48,787 nt of DNA from Stappia sp. TSB10P1A. Lineage in GTDB: Bacteria; Pseudomonadota; Alphaproteobacteria; Rhizobiales; Stappiaceae. Positions 15,983 to 25,208 of the stretch are shown piece by piece (the stretch's first letter is position 1; every line of letters begins with the position of its first letter). The notes beneath the pieces are model-generated. The model did no database searches. It saw nothing but the letters and a program-made list of their open reading frames with translations, and was not told where the DNA came from. The stretch spans positions 1-48,787 of the forward strand of contig NZ_FYAU01000011.1 in the NCBI RefSeq assembly GCF_900185725.1, written 5' to 3'. The position numbers and the translations under genes are program-made.

Positions 15983-16846
15983 TCAGAATCCGCGCATCGG
16001 GTTTTCCGGAGCGCGCAGCAGCCAGTTGTCGGGCGACCAGCGGGCGGCACCATCCACCAGATGCAACGCATAGGCATGGCGCGAGCGCGGCGAGCGGTTC
16101 GGTGCCGAGCGATGCGGCACCAGCCCGTGCAGCACCACCAGCGTGCCCTTGGGGGCGACCAGCGGCACGTCGCCGGCGAGCGGCGTGTCGTCGAGGCGCT
16201 CCATCACCAATGCATCGCCGTCATAGTGGAAGCGCTGGCGCAGCGGCGCCAGATGCCCACCCGGCCCGCCAAGCAGGCCGCCATTGGTCTCGTCCGCGTC
16301 TTCCAGCGCGAACCAGAAGCCGGTGCACGACAGCGGCTCGGTGTGCAGGAAGGTGGAATCCTGATGGCAATTGACCTCGCCGCCAATCTCCGGCGGCTTG
16401 AAGATATACATGGACTGGGCGAGCAGCGGCGCGGCAAGGCCGAGGCTCGCTGCGGTGCGGGCAAGCCGGGGATCGCGCGAGAACCGCTCGAACACCGGGT
16501 CGAGATCGTGCAGCGCGTGGCCGACCTTGTTGAGCGCCACATGCTTGTCGCGCTGCAGCCGGCCCTGTGCGTCGAACGCCTCCTCCTCGAAGAAGAAACG
16601 GATCTTGTCGCCGCTTTCGCGGAAATAGCGGTCGCGGGCGTGGCTCTGGGCACCGGTCTCGAAGACGGAGGCATGCTCGTCCGGATCGAAGGCGTCGATC
16701 AGCTCGGCCATGCGGGCCTTCAGCGCATCACATTCCTCCGCCGACTTGTAGCCGGTGAGCACCAGAAAGCCGTCCTGCGCATAGGCTTCCTTCATCTCCG
16801 GCGTCAAAACGCCATCCACTGGTGCGGAAAAGGACCGTGCGATCAT
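15983..16846 (-). CDS. Phytanoyl-CoA dioxygenase-family (PhyH/PHYHD1-like) Fe(II)/2-oxoglutarate enzyme
   Basis: 287 residues. The iron facial triad is visible as HQDSTF (HxD) and a distal His in LVPHRSAPNRSP, whose following Arg would bind 2-oxoglutarate. The overall pattern (GFLVLTGY at the N-terminus, HALHDLDPVFERFSRDPRL, YIFKPPEIGGEVNCHQD) resembles the PHYHD1 branch rather than fatty-acyl PhyH. GGAG six bases upstream of the ATG at 16846 is better than the ATG at 16858. It lies between deoB and add, 5 bases from add, in a long nucleoside-catabolic run, which suggests a nucleoside, base or sugar-phosphate substrate. That is inference; no substrate is known from sequence. Confidence 0.85.
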   Translation of the reverse strand: MIARSFSAPVDGVLTPEMKEAYAQDGFLVLTGYKSAEECDALKARMAELIDAFDPDEHASVFETGAQSHARDRYFRESGDKIRFFFEEEAFDAQGRLQRDKHVALNKVGHALHDLDPVFERFSRDPRLARTAASLGLAAPLLAQSMYIFKPPEIGGEVNCHQDSTFLHTEPLSCTGFWFALEDADETNGGLLGGPGGHLAPLRQRFHYDGDALVMERLDDTPLAGDVPLVAPKGTLVVLHGLVPHRSAPNRSPRSRHAYALHLVDGAARWSPDNWLLRAPENPMRGF

Positions 16847-16945
16847 GCGCGTCTCCATTTCGGGGCATCGGCAATGCCGAGTCGCCCCCGTCAGTCTACC
16901 GAGAGGATCGGACGGGCTCCAGTTCGACGGACCCCGCTCCCGATG

Positions 16946-18166
16946 TCAGAGGAAGGACGTGCCGTGCCGTCCCGGCGCCAGCCCCAGATGGGCGGCGATG
17001 CTCTCGCCGATGTCGGCGAACGTGTCGCGAACGCCGATCACCTTCGGCGAACCGCCCTCGATCAGACCGATCACCGGCACCCGCTCGCGGGTGTGGTCGG
17101 TGCCGCGCCAGGTCGGATCGCAGCCGTGATCGGCGGTGAGAAGCAGCAGGTCGCCCGGCCGCAGCCGCGCCAGCAACTCCGGCAGCCGGCGATCCAGGGC
17201 CTCAAGCGCGGCGGCATAGCCCGGCACGTCGCGGCGGTGACCGTAAAGGCTGTCGAAGTCGATATAATTGGCGAAGATCAGGTCTCCCTCGCCGGCCCTG
17301 TCCATCGCCTCCAGCGTGCGGTCGAACAGCGCGTCGTTGCCGGCCGCCTTCAACACTTCGGACACGCCCTGATGGGCGAAGATGTCGGAGATCTTGCCGA
17401 TGGTCAGCGTCCGGCGACCGGCTTCGAGCGCACGGTCGAGCAGGGTCGGCTCCGGCGGCAGCACCGAATAGTCGCGCCGGTTGGCGGTGCGCTCGAAGCC
17501 GGACACGGCATCGCCGACGAAGGGCCGCGCGATCACGCGGCCGATATTGTAGGGATCGACCAGACGGCGGACGGTCTCGCAAAGCCGGTAGAGCCGCTCC
17601 AGGCCGAAATGCTGCTCATGCGCGGCGATCTGGAACACCGAGTCGGCGCTGGTGTAGCAGATCGGCTTGCCGGTCCGCACATGCTCCTCGCCGAGGTCGG
17701 CGATAATCACCGTGCCGGAGGCATGAGTGTCGCCGAGGATGCCGGGCAGGCCCGCCTCGCGGATGATCGCCTGCGTCAGTGCCGCCGGAAAGGTCGGCAC
17801 CGTGTCCGGGAAATAGCCCCAGTCGAAAGCGACCGGAACGCCGGCGATCTCCCAGTGGCCGGACGGCGTGTCCTTGCCCCGCGACGTCTCGCTTGCGGTG
17901 CCGAAGATGCCGATCGGCTCAACCGATCCGTCCAGACCCGCCGGCACCTTGCCGGTCGCAAGCTGCGCCGCGCGGGCAAGGCCGAGCGCGGTCATGTTGG
18001 GCAGGGCAAGCGGACCGGAGCGCAGGCCTTCGCGGTCGCCCTCGCCCCGCATGCAGGCGCTCGCGATGTGGCCGAGCGTGTCGGAGCCCTCGTCGCCGAA
18101 GCGAGCGGCATCGGGTGCGCCACCGATGCCGAAACTGTCCAAGACGCACAGGATCGCGCGTGCCAT
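16946..18166 (-). CDS. deoB: Phosphopentomutase
   Basis: 406 residues, standard length for DeoB of the alkaline-phosphatase-like metalloenzyme superfamily. It converts (deoxy)ribose-1-phosphate, produced by the two phosphorylases, into the 5-phosphate. Motifs: [11 protein letters not shown] (metal Asp), [15 protein letters not shown] (phosphothreonine/metal region) and [24 protein letters not shown] lies six bases before the ATG. It follows deoA after 82 bases, the largest gap so far in the run, which contains a small G+C hairpin without a T-run (18190-18208). Confidence 0.95.
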   Translation of the reverse strand: MARAILCVLDSFGIGGAPDAARFGDEGSDTLGHIASACMRGEGDREGLRSGPLALPNMTALGLARAAQLATGKVPAGLDGSVEPIGIFGTASETSRGKDTPSGHWEIAGVPVAFDWGYFPDTVPTFPAALTQAIIREAGLPGILGDTHASGTVIIADLGEEHVRTGKPICYTSADSVFQIAAHEQHFGLERLYRLCETVRRLVDPYNIGRVIARPFVGDAVSGFERTANRRDYSVLPPEPTLLDRALEAGRRTLTIGKISDIFAHQGVSEVLKAAGNDALFDRTLEAMDRAGEGDLIFANYIDFDSLYGHRRDVPGYAAALEALDRRLPELLARLRPGDLLLLTADHGCDPTWRGTDHTRERVPVIGLIEGGSPKVIGVRDTFADIGESIAAHLGLAPGRHGTSFL

Positions 18167-18248
18167 GAGGTTTCCCCGTTGTCATTGTCGGGCGGTTGTG
18201 TCCCGCCCCGTTGCAGTTCCGAAACTCCGGTTGCCGATCCGGGCCGCC

Positions 18249-19571
18249 TCAGGCGGGCGGCGCGATCCGCTCCACGACGACGGGCCGATCCTCGACGTCG
18301 CGCGGCGCGCCGAGCCGATAGGCGGTGCGCACCGTCTCCGCCGCCCGGCGCGCCGACGCCTCGTCGGCGGCATGAACGATGGCAAGCGGGGCGTCGCTGT
18401 CGGCGGAATGGCCGATGCCGGCAAGGTGCACCAGGCCCACCGCCGGGTCGATTACATCGCTGGCCCGGCGGCGCCCGCCGCCGAGTTCGACGACGGCAAC
18501 GCCGATGGCGCGCGCGTCGACGCCGACGACGGTGCCCGGCTCCTGCGGATAGACCGGCAGTTCCACCGGTGCGGCAGCGAGATAGGCTTCCGCCTTTTCG
18601 ACGAAGTCCGCCGGGCCGCCAAGGGCCGAAACCATCCGGGCGAAGCGCTCGGCCGCCGCACCGCTGGCAAAAGCCTCCCGCATCTTCTCCGCCCCCTCCT
18701 GCGCATCGGCGCAGATCCCGCCAAGGACGAGCGCTTCGGCACCGAGCGCCACCGTGACGTCGAACAGACGGTTGTCGACCGCCCGCCCTGTCAGGAAGTC
18801 GACGGCATTGCGCATCTCGACCGCGTTGCCGGCGGCGGAGGCCAGCGGCTCATTCATGTCGGTCAGCAGCGCGCTCGTGCGGCAGCCGGCGCCATTGGCA
18901 ACGGTCACAAGGCTTTCGGCCAGTGCCCTTGCCTGCTCCCGCGTCGCCATGAAGGCCCCCGTTCCCCATTTCACATCGAGGACGAGGCCCTGCAGGCCGG
19001 CGGCGAGTTTCTTCGACAGGATCGAGGCGGTGATGAGGTCGAGGCTTTCGACCGTGCCGGTCACATCGCGAATGCCGTAGAAGCGCTTGTCGGCCGGCGC
19101 GAGATCCGGCGTCTGACCGATTATCGCGCAGCCGACCTCGCGCACCACCTTGCGGAACAGTGCATTGTCGGGCTGCGTCTTGTAACCGGGGATGGCATCG
19201 AACTTGTCGAGCGTGCCGCCGGTATGGCCAAGGCCGCGGCCGGAGATCATCGGCACGGCCGCGCCGCAGGCGGCGAGCGCGGGGGCCAGCATCAGGGAGA
19301 CATTATCGCCGACACCGCCCGTCGAGTGCTTGTCGAGGACCGGCGCGTCGATGTCGGACCAGTCCAGCACCGTGCCGCTGTCGCGCATCGCCAGTGTCAG
19401 CGCGACGCGCTCGTCCAGCGACAGTCCGCGGAAGAACACGGCCATGGCAAGCGCCGCCACCTGCCCTTCCGAGACGCTATCGTCGGTCAATCCCTTGATG
19501 AAGAAGGCGATCTCTTCGGGGGCGAGCGTGCCGCCGTCGCGCTTCTTGCGGATCAGTTCCTGCGCCAGCAT
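18249..19571 (-). CDS. deoA: Thymidine phosphorylase
   Basis: 440 residues. It phosphorolyses thymidine and deoxyuridine to the base and deoxyribose-1-phosphate. Family landmarks: [18 protein letters not shown] (glycine-rich phosphate site), [14 protein letters not shown] and [23 protein letters not shown]. The ATG at 19571 begins the typical [14 protein letters not shown]-terminus; the open frame upstream of it overlaps deoC and is not homologous. It starts 4 bases after the deoC stop. Confidence 0.96.
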   Translation of the reverse strand: MLAQELIRKKRDGGTLAPEEIAFFIKGLTDDSVSEGQVAALAMAVFFRGLSLDERVALTLAMRDSGTVLDWSDIDAPVLDKHSTGGVGDNVSLMLAPALAACGAAVPMISGRGLGHTGGTLDKFDAIPGYKTQPDNALFRKVVREVGCAIIGQTPDLAPADKRFYGIRDVTGTVESLDLITASILSKKLAAGLQGLVLDVKWGTGAFMATREQARALAESLVTVANGAGCRTSALLTDMNEPLASAAGNAVEMRNAVDFLTGRAVDNRLFDVTVALGAEALVLGGICADAQEGAEKMREAFASGAAAERFARMVSALGGPADFVEKAEAYLAAAPVELPVYPQEPGTVVGVDARAIGVAVVELGGGRRRASDVIDPAVGLVHLAGIGHSADSDAPLAIVHAADEASARRAAETVRTAYRLGAPRDVEDRPVVVERIAPPA

Positions 19572-19575
19572 GGGG

Positions 19576-20352
19576 TCAGTATCCTTTGGCGGTGGTCGGT
19601 TCGCGCCCGTCGAGCGCGGCAAGCAGGGCATCAAGCAGGCCGCTCGCGCCGAAACGGAAATGCGGGGCCGAAACCCAGTTCGCCCCCAGGATACGGTCGG
19701 CGATCGCCAGATAGGCCGCCGCATCCGCGACGGTGCGAATGCCGCCGGCAGGCTTGAAGCCGATCTCGGGACCGCCCTCGCGCCGCACTTCCTCGATGAC
19801 CGTCAGCATGATCTCCGCCGCTTCCGGGGTGGCGTTGACCTTCACCTTGCCGGTCGAGGTCTTGATGAAATCGGCGCCGGCGGCAATCGCCAGCAGAGAG
19901 GCGGCATGGACGAGCAGCGCATCGCCAATCTCGCCGGTCTCCAGGATCACCTTCAGCAGCCGGTCGCCGCAGGCCTCGCGCACCTTGCGGATCTGCGTCT
20001 CGGCGAAGCCGCGCCGGCCGGCGAGCAGGGCGCGATAGGGCATGACCAGGTCGATCTCGTCGGCGCCGGCGGCAATCGCCTGGCGGGTCTCGGCGACGAC
20101 GGCCAGCGTGTCGTCGCCGCCTTGCGGGAAGTTGACGACGGTTGCCACGCGCACACCGGAGCCGGCGAGCAGGGTCGCGGCCTGGGCGACGAAGCGCGGC
20201 CAGATACAGACCGCTGCGACGGGACCATGGGGTGTCACCGCGCGGGCACACAGCGTGTCGATGTCGGCCGTTGTGCAGGTGTCGTCGAGATTGGTCAGAT
20301 CGACCAGCGGCAGCGCGCGCCGCGCCACCTCGGCGGAGGTCATATCAGGCAT
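19576..20352 (-). CDS. deoC: Deoxyribose-phosphate aldolase
   Basis: 258 residues, class I aldolase that splits 2-deoxyribose-5-phosphate into glyceraldehyde-3-phosphate and acetaldehyde. The Schiff-base Lys is in DFIKTSTGK and the second active-site Lys in [18 protein letters not shown] is also typical. The longer E. coli-like form is present. The ATG at 20352 has AAGGA eight bases upstream and overlaps the end of the phosphorylase gene by 8 bases; another ATG at 20343 is possible. Confidence 0.95.
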   Translation of the reverse strand: MPDMTSAEVARRALPLVDLTNLDDTCTTADIDTLCARAVTPHGPVAAVCIWPRFVAQAATLLAGSGVRVATVVNFPQGGDDTLAVVAETRQAIAAGADEIDLVMPYRALLAGRRGFAETQIRKVREACGDRLLKVILETGEIGDALLVHAASLLAIAAGADFIKTSTGKVKVNATPEAAEIMLTVIEEVRREGGPEIGFKPAGGIRTVADAAAYLAIADRILGANWVSAPHFRFGASGLLDALLAALDGREPTTAKGY

Positions 20353-21157
20353 TTCCAAGGTCCTTGACGAAGCGGCGGATCAGCCGCTTCAGCGCGTCGA
20401 CGGCCATCAGCGCGGTCGACTTGGTTTCTTCATGCGACAGGCCGTGCGCCTGCAGGCCCGCACCATAGTTGGTGATGGTGGAGATCGCGGCAACGCGCAG
20501 GCCGAGATAGCGGGCCAGGATCACCTCCGGCACCGTCGACATGCCGACCGCGTCCGCACCCAGGAGTTTCGCCATGCGGATTTCCGCAGGCGTCTCGAAG
20601 GAGGGGCCGGAGAACCACATGTAGACGCCTTCGCCGAGCGCGATCTCCTCTTCCGTCGCGAGCGTCTTCAGGCGCGCGCGAAGGTCAGGATCGTAGGCGG
20701 CGCTCATGTCGAGAAAGCGGCGATCGCTTTCCTCGCCGATCAAGGGGTTGAGGCCCGACCAGTTGATGTGGTCGCTGATCAGCATCGGCGTGCCGGGGGC
20801 GAACTCCTGACGCAGGGACCCGGCCGCGTTGGTGAGCAGCAGCGTGTCGCAGCCGAGCGCCTTCAGCGTCTCCAAGGGTGTACGCATGACGTCGGCGCCG
20901 CCGCCCTCGTAGTAATGGGCGCGGCCGGAGAGCACGACCACCGGCACCTCGCCGAGGCGACCGGCGACCAGTTCGCTGCCATGCGAGGAAACGGAGGAGA
21001 CCGGAAAGCCCGTGAGCTTGGAATAGGGGATGCGGACGGCGTCCTCGACCTCCTCGGCCAATTGGCCGAGGCCGGAGCCCAGCACCATTGCGACGCGGTA
21101 ATCGCCCGGTCTTGCGGCGCGGACCGTTTCCGCGCATTCCGGCCCGTAGCCGCTCAT
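20345..21157 (-). CDS. punA: Purine nucleoside phosphorylase (trimeric class)
   Basis: 270 residues. It cleaves (deoxy)inosine and (deoxy)guanosine to base and pentose-1-phosphate. Landmarks of the trimeric PNP class: VLGSGLGQLAE (phosphate loop), GRAHYYEG (phosphate His), TNAAGSL, FSGPSFETPAEIRM, GADAVGMSTVPEV and ITNYGAG with the base-binding Asn. The ATG at 21157 overlaps the cdd stop as ATGA and has a strong GAGGAGAGG upstream. Methylthioadenosine phosphorylase is excluded by the Asn in the NYGAG region. Confidence 0.93.
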   Translation of the reverse strand: MSGYGPECAETVRAARPGDYRVAMVLGSGLGQLAEEVEDAVRIPYSKLTGFPVSSVSSHGSELVAGRLGEVPVVVLSGRAHYYEGGGADVMRTPLETLKALGCDTLLLTNAAGSLRQEFAPGTPMLISDHINWSGLNPLIGEESDRRFLDMSAAYDPDLRARLKTLATEEEIALGEGVYMWFSGPSFETPAEIRMAKLLGADAVGMSTVPEVILARYLGLRVAAISTITNYGAGLQAHGLSHEETKSTALMAVDALKRLIRRFVKDLGNA

Positions 21158-21564
21158 ATATCCCTCTCCTCGTCCTTGAGAACGAACCGGGCCGGCAACA
21201 GTTCCGCCATGGTCAGCGTGCGGCGCAGCCCGGTGTCGTCGCAGATGTGCACCGGCACATCGTCGCCGGCGAATTCGGCAAGTCTCTGGCGGCAGCCGCC
21301 GCAGGGGGTGCACAGCGCCGCCTTTGCGGTGACCAGCACTTCGACCACGTCGCCCGGCCGGCCGCCGGCGGCCACCATGGCACCGAGTGCAGTGGTCTCG
21401 GCGCACCAGCCTTCGGGAAAGCTGGCGTTTTCCACATTGCAGCCGGCGAAGATCCGACCATCCCGGGTGGCGAGGGCGGCGCCGACGCGAAAACCGGAGT
21501 ATTTCGCATGCGCATTCTCGCGGGCCGCGCTGGCGGCAGCGAACAACTCGTCGAAACGGCTCAT
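21154..21564 (-). CDS. cdd: Cytidine deaminase
   Basis: 136 residues, the small tetrameric type. It deaminates (deoxy)cytidine to (deoxy)uridine. Zinc and catalytic residues are in CNVENASFPEGWCAET (Cys, Glu) and LCTPCGGCRQ (two Cys ligands). AAGGAGG precedes the ATG. It is 23 bases after the second permease gene and coupled by ATGA to the phosphorylase, linking transport to catabolism in one transcript. Confidence 0.96.
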   Translation of the reverse strand: MSRFDELFAAASAARENAHAKYSGFRVGAALATRDGRIFAGCNVENASFPEGWCAETTALGAMVAAGGRPGDVVEVLVTAKAALCTPCGGCRQRLAEFAGDDVPVHICDDTGLRRTLTMAELLPARFVLKDEERDI

Positions 21565-21587
21565 GTCATCCTCCTTGCCGGCACCGC

Positions 21588-22556
21588 TCAGCTACGTTCC
21601 TTGACATAGGCGACGCCGCCGGCGCGAGGGGGAACCGCCTTGCCGATGAAACCGGCCAGCAGCACCACGGTGAGGATGTAGGGAAGCGCCTGGATCGCCT
21701 GCACCGGCACCTCGCCGATGCCCGGCACCTGCTGGCCCTGCAGGCGGATCGCCACCGCATCGAGGAAGCCGAAGAGCAGGCAGGCGAACATCACCGGCAC
21801 CGGCTTCCACTTGGCGAAGATCAGCGCCGCCAGCGCGATGAAACCCTTGCCGGCCGTCATGTTGGCGATGAAGCTCGCCGACTGGCCGATGGAGAGATAG
21901 GTGCCGGCGATGCCGCACAGGATGCCGGTACAGATCACCGCGCGGTAGCGCAGCCAGGTGACGGAGATGCCGGCCGTATCGACCGCGCCGGGATTCTCGC
22001 CGACCGCGCGCAGGCGCAGGCCGAAGCGGGTGCGATAGAGCACCCACCAGGAGAAGGGGACCGCAAGGAAGGCCACATAGACCAGGATGTTGTGACCCGA
22101 CACGAGCTCGTAATAGATCAGGCCGATCACCGGCACATCGCGCAGGCTCTCCGCCAGCGGCAAGGTCAGTTCTCCGAAGCGGCCACCTCCGCTCACGGAC
22201 GGCGTGCGCCCGCCCTGGCCGAACCAGGCCTGGCCGAGCAGCGCCGTCAGGCCGATCGCCAGGAAGTTGATGGCAACGCCGGAGACGATCTGGTTGCCCC
22301 GATTGGTGATGCAGGCAAAGCCATGCACCAGAGCCAGCGCCACCGAGATGACGATGCCGGCGGCAAGACCGATCCAGGCGGAGCCGCTGAGCGCTGCTGC
22401 CGTCCCGGCGGCGAAGGCCGCCCCCAGCATCTTGCCTTCGAGGCCGATGTCGAAGACGCCGGAACGCTCGGAATAGAGCCCGGCAAGGGCAGCCAGCAGC
22501 AGCGGCGTGGAAAGCCGTGCGGTGCTGTCGAGGACGAAGATCAGGGTTTCGAACAT
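21588..22556 (-). CDS. Nucleoside ABC transporter permease (second of pair)
   Basis: 322 residues with about eight to nine hydrophobic segments, belonging to the BPD_transp_2 (RbsC/LivH-like) permeases of BMP-type uptake systems. Typical elements: the early GLYSERSGVFDIGLEGKML segment conserved in this subfamily, and GENPGAVDTAGISV, the cytoplasmic coupling loop. It forms the transmembrane channel with the preceding permease. GGGGGAA lies four bases upstream of the start. It begins 10 bases after the first permease. Confidence 0.92.
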   Translation of the reverse strand: MFETLIFVLDSTARLSTPLLLAALAGLYSERSGVFDIGLEGKMLGAAFAAGTAAALSGSAWIGLAAGIVISVALALVHGFACITNRGNQIVSGVAINFLAIGLTALLGQAWFGQGGRTPSVSGGGRFGELTLPLAESLRDVPVIGLIYYELVSGHNILVYVAFLAVPFSWWVLYRTRFGLRLRAVGENPGAVDTAGISVTWLRYRAVICTGILCGIAGTYLSIGQSASFIANMTAGKGFIALAALIFAKWKPVPVMFACLLFGFLDAVAIRLQGQQVPGIGEVPVQAIQALPYILTVVLLAGFIGKAVPPRAGGVAYVKERS

Positions 22557-22566
22557 GGCTTCCCCC

Positions 22567-23673
22567 TCACGCCGCCGGAGCCGGCCGGGCGGCCAGCACG
22601 CCGAAGATGCGCAGCAGCGCCGGGCGGAACATGTGCTCCAGCGCGCCGGCGAACAGGATCACCAGACCCTGGATGACGACGATCATGTCGCGGGTGATCG
22701 CCGGCATCTCGAAGGCAAGTTCCGCCCCGCCCTGATAGAGCATGCCGAACAGGATGGCGGCGAAGACGATGCCGACAGGATGCGCACGGCCCATCAGCGC
22801 AACGGCAATGCCGACGAAGCCGTAGCCGGAGACGAACTCGATCAGCAGCCGGTGCTGGGAGCCCATGATCTCGTTGATCGCCATCATGCCGGCAAGACCG
22901 CCGGACATCAGCATGGTGACCACGGTGATGCGCAGCGGCGAGATTCCGGCATAGACGGCGGCGACCGGATTGGCGCCGAAGGTGCGGATCTCGTAGCCGA
23001 GCCGGGTCCGCCAGACGATCACCCAGACCAGCAGGCAGGCGGCGAGCGCCAGCAGGAACGAGAAGTTCACCGGCGCGGAGCCGAAATTGGTCCCCGGCAA
23101 CACGTCCTGCAGCAGCGGCAGGCGGCCGCCACTCTCGAACGTGCGGGTCTCCGGCTGCATCGACCCGCGTTTCGACAGAAGGTTGACCAGCAGGTAGACC
23201 ATCAGCGAGGCGGCGATGAAGTTGAACATGATAGTCGTGATGACGACGTGACTGCCGCGCTTGGCCTGCAGGATCGCCGGGATGAAGGCCCAGGCCGCGC
23301 CGAAGGCGGCAGCCCCCGCGACCGCGAATGGCAGCGTCACCCACCACGGCACATAGCGATCGAGCGCAAGGCACGCCAGGGCGACGCCGAGACCGCCAAG
23401 ATAGGCCTGCCCCTCGCCGCCGATGTTGAACAGGCCCGCATGGAAGGCAATCGCGACGGCAAGGCCCGTGAAGATGAAATTGGTCGCGTAGAACAGGGTG
23501 AAGCCGATGCCCTCGTTCCAGCCGAGCGAGCCCCAGACCAGAACCTTGACCGCCTCGACCGGGTTCTCGCCGATCAAGAGCACCACCAGGCCCGAGACCA
23601 GGAAGGCGGCGGCGACATTGAGTGCCGGCATCAGCCCGTAATCGACCCAGCGCGGAAGCTGCCCCGCCGTCAT
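22567..23673 (-). CDS. Nucleoside ABC transporter permease (first of pair)
   Basis: 368 residues with about nine to ten hydrophobic segments. LFNIGGEGQAYLGGLG, FIPAILQAKRGSHVVITTIMFNFIA and FGANPVAAVYAGI are the hallmarks of the larger permease of NupP/BmpC-type systems. The start ATG overlaps the ATPase stop (ATGA); upstream in-frame sequence belongs to the ATPase gene in another frame. It pairs with the smaller permease next to it. Confidence 0.92.
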   Translation of the reverse strand: MTAGQLPRWVDYGLMPALNVAAAFLVSGLVVLLIGENPVEAVKVLVWGSLGWNEGIGFTLFYATNFIFTGLAVAIAFHAGLFNIGGEGQAYLGGLGVALACLALDRYVPWWVTLPFAVAGAAAFGAAWAFIPAILQAKRGSHVVITTIMFNFIAASLMVYLLVNLLSKRGSMQPETRTFESGGRLPLLQDVLPGTNFGSAPVNFSFLLALAACLLVWVIVWRTRLGYEIRTFGANPVAAVYAGISPLRITVVTMLMSGGLAGMMAINEIMGSQHRLLIEFVSGYGFVGIAVALMGRAHPVGIVFAAILFGMLYQGGAELAFEMPAITRDMIVVIQGLVILFAGALEHMFRPALLRIFGVLAARPAPAA

Positions 23674-25208
23674 TCCGCCGCCTCCTGTCCACTGGCGCCC
23701 GCCATCAGCAGGCCCAGCTCGCTTTCCGCCGTTTCGGGTGCTCGTTCGCCGACAACCTTGCCGTCGAACATGACCAGCACCCGGTCGGCCAGCGCCCGGA
23801 TCTCGTCGAGTTCGACCGAGACCAGCAGGACGCCCTTGCCGGCGTCGCGCAGGGCGACGATACGCTTGTGAATGAACTCGATGGCGCCGATGTCGACACC
23901 GCGCGTCGGCTGGCCGACGAGCAGGATGACCGGGTCGCGCTCGATTTCGCGCGCCAGCACGATCTTCTGCTGGTTGCCGCCGGAGAAATTGGCGGTCTTC
24001 AGCATGCACTCGGCCGGGCGGATGTCGTATTTCTCGATCTCGGTCTTCGCCGCCTTGCGGATCCGATCGAAGTCGAGGAAGGGACCGCGCCCATAGGCCG
24101 GGTCGCGGTGATAGCCGAGAATGGCGTTCTCGCATTCGGGAAAGCGGGTCACCAGTCCCATCCGGTGGCGGTCTTCCGGCACATGCGCGAGCCCGAGCCC
24201 GCGCATTGCGGCGGGATCCGTGCCGCCTTGCGTCAGATCCACCCGGGTCCCGTCGACCGTGACGGTGCCCGATATCACCGCGCGGATGCCGGCGATCGCT
24301 TCCAGCAGTTCGGACTGGCCGTTGCCGGACACGCCGGCAATGCCGACGATCTCGCCGGCGCGCACCTCCAGCGAGACATTGCGCACCACATCAACGCCGC
24401 GCGCGTCGCGCACTGTCAGGTTCTCCACCGTCAGAACCGGACGGCCGGGCTGGGCCGGTCCCTTCTCGACTTCCAGCAGGACGCGGCGGCCGACCATCAG
24501 TTCGGCAAGCTCGCCCATCGAGGTCTTCGACGTCTGCCGCGTCGCGACGATCTCGCCGCGCCGCATGACGGAGACCTCGTCGGTCACGGCCATGATCTCG
24601 CGCAGCTTGTGGGTGATCAGCAGCACCGTCTTTCCCTCGTCGCGCAGCACGCGGAGAATGCGGAAGAGGTGATCGGCTTCCGCCGGGGTCAACACGCCCG
24701 TCGGCTCGTCGAGGATCAGGATGTCGGCGCTGCGGAACAGCGCCTTGAGGATCTCCACCCGCTGCTGCAGGCCGACGGGAAGGTCCTCGATCAGCGCGTC
24801 GGGATCGACCTTGAGATCGTAGTCGTCGGCAAGGCGCTTCAGCTCGGCCCTGGCCTTCGACATCCCGCCGGCGAGCAGAGCGCCGCCTTCGGCGCCGAGA
24901 ATGACGTTCTCAAGCACGGTGAAGTTCTCCACCAGCATAAAGTGCTGGTGGACCATGCCGATGCCCAGCGCGATCGCTGCCTGGCTGGAGGGAATGGAGA
25001 CCTTCCTGCCGTCGACGCGGATCTCACCGGAATCGGCGTGATAGAAGCCGTAGAGGATCGACATCAGCGTCGACTTGCCGGCACCGTTCTCGCCGACAAT
25101 GCCGTGGATCGAGCCCTTCTTGACCTTCAGGTGGATGTCCTTGTTGGCGTGGACCTGTCCGAAGCGCTTGTCGACGCCGACGAGTTCGATGGCAAGCTGG
25201 TCGCTCAC
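23670..25208 (-). CDS. Nucleoside ABC transporter, double ATP-binding subunit
   Basis: 512 residues with two fused nucleotide-binding domains, as in NupO/RbsA-type ATPases. First domain: Walker A GENGAGKST, a degenerate signature (LPVGLQQRVE) and Walker B ILILDEPTGVL. Second domain: degenerate Walker A GVSGNGQSEL, signature SGGNQQK, and LLVGQPTRGVD in place of the usual DEPT. The second domain's Walker variants are normal in this family and imply one active ATP site. The start is GTG at 25208 within GTGA of the upstream stop, with GGGGAG eight bases before it. Confidence 0.94.
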   Translation of the reverse strand: MSDQLAIELVGVDKRFGQVHANKDIHLKVKKGSIHGIVGENGAGKSTLMSILYGFYHADSGEIRVDGRKVSIPSSQAAIALGIGMVHQHFMLVENFTVLENVILGAEGGALLAGGMSKARAELKRLADDYDLKVDPDALIEDLPVGLQQRVEILKALFRSADILILDEPTGVLTPAEADHLFRILRVLRDEGKTVLLITHKLREIMAVTDEVSVMRRGEIVATRQTSKTSMGELAELMVGRRVLLEVEKGPAQPGRPVLTVENLTVRDARGVDVVRNVSLEVRAGEIVGIAGVSGNGQSELLEAIAGIRAVISGTVTVDGTRVDLTQGGTDPAAMRGLGLAHVPEDRHRMGLVTRFPECENAILGYHRDPAYGRGPFLDFDRIRKAAKTEIEKYDIRPAECMLKTANFSGGNQQKIVLAREIERDPVILLVGQPTRGVDIGAIEFIHKRIVALRDAGKGVLLVSVELDEIRALADRVLVMFDGKVVGERAPETAESELGLLMAGASGQEAAE

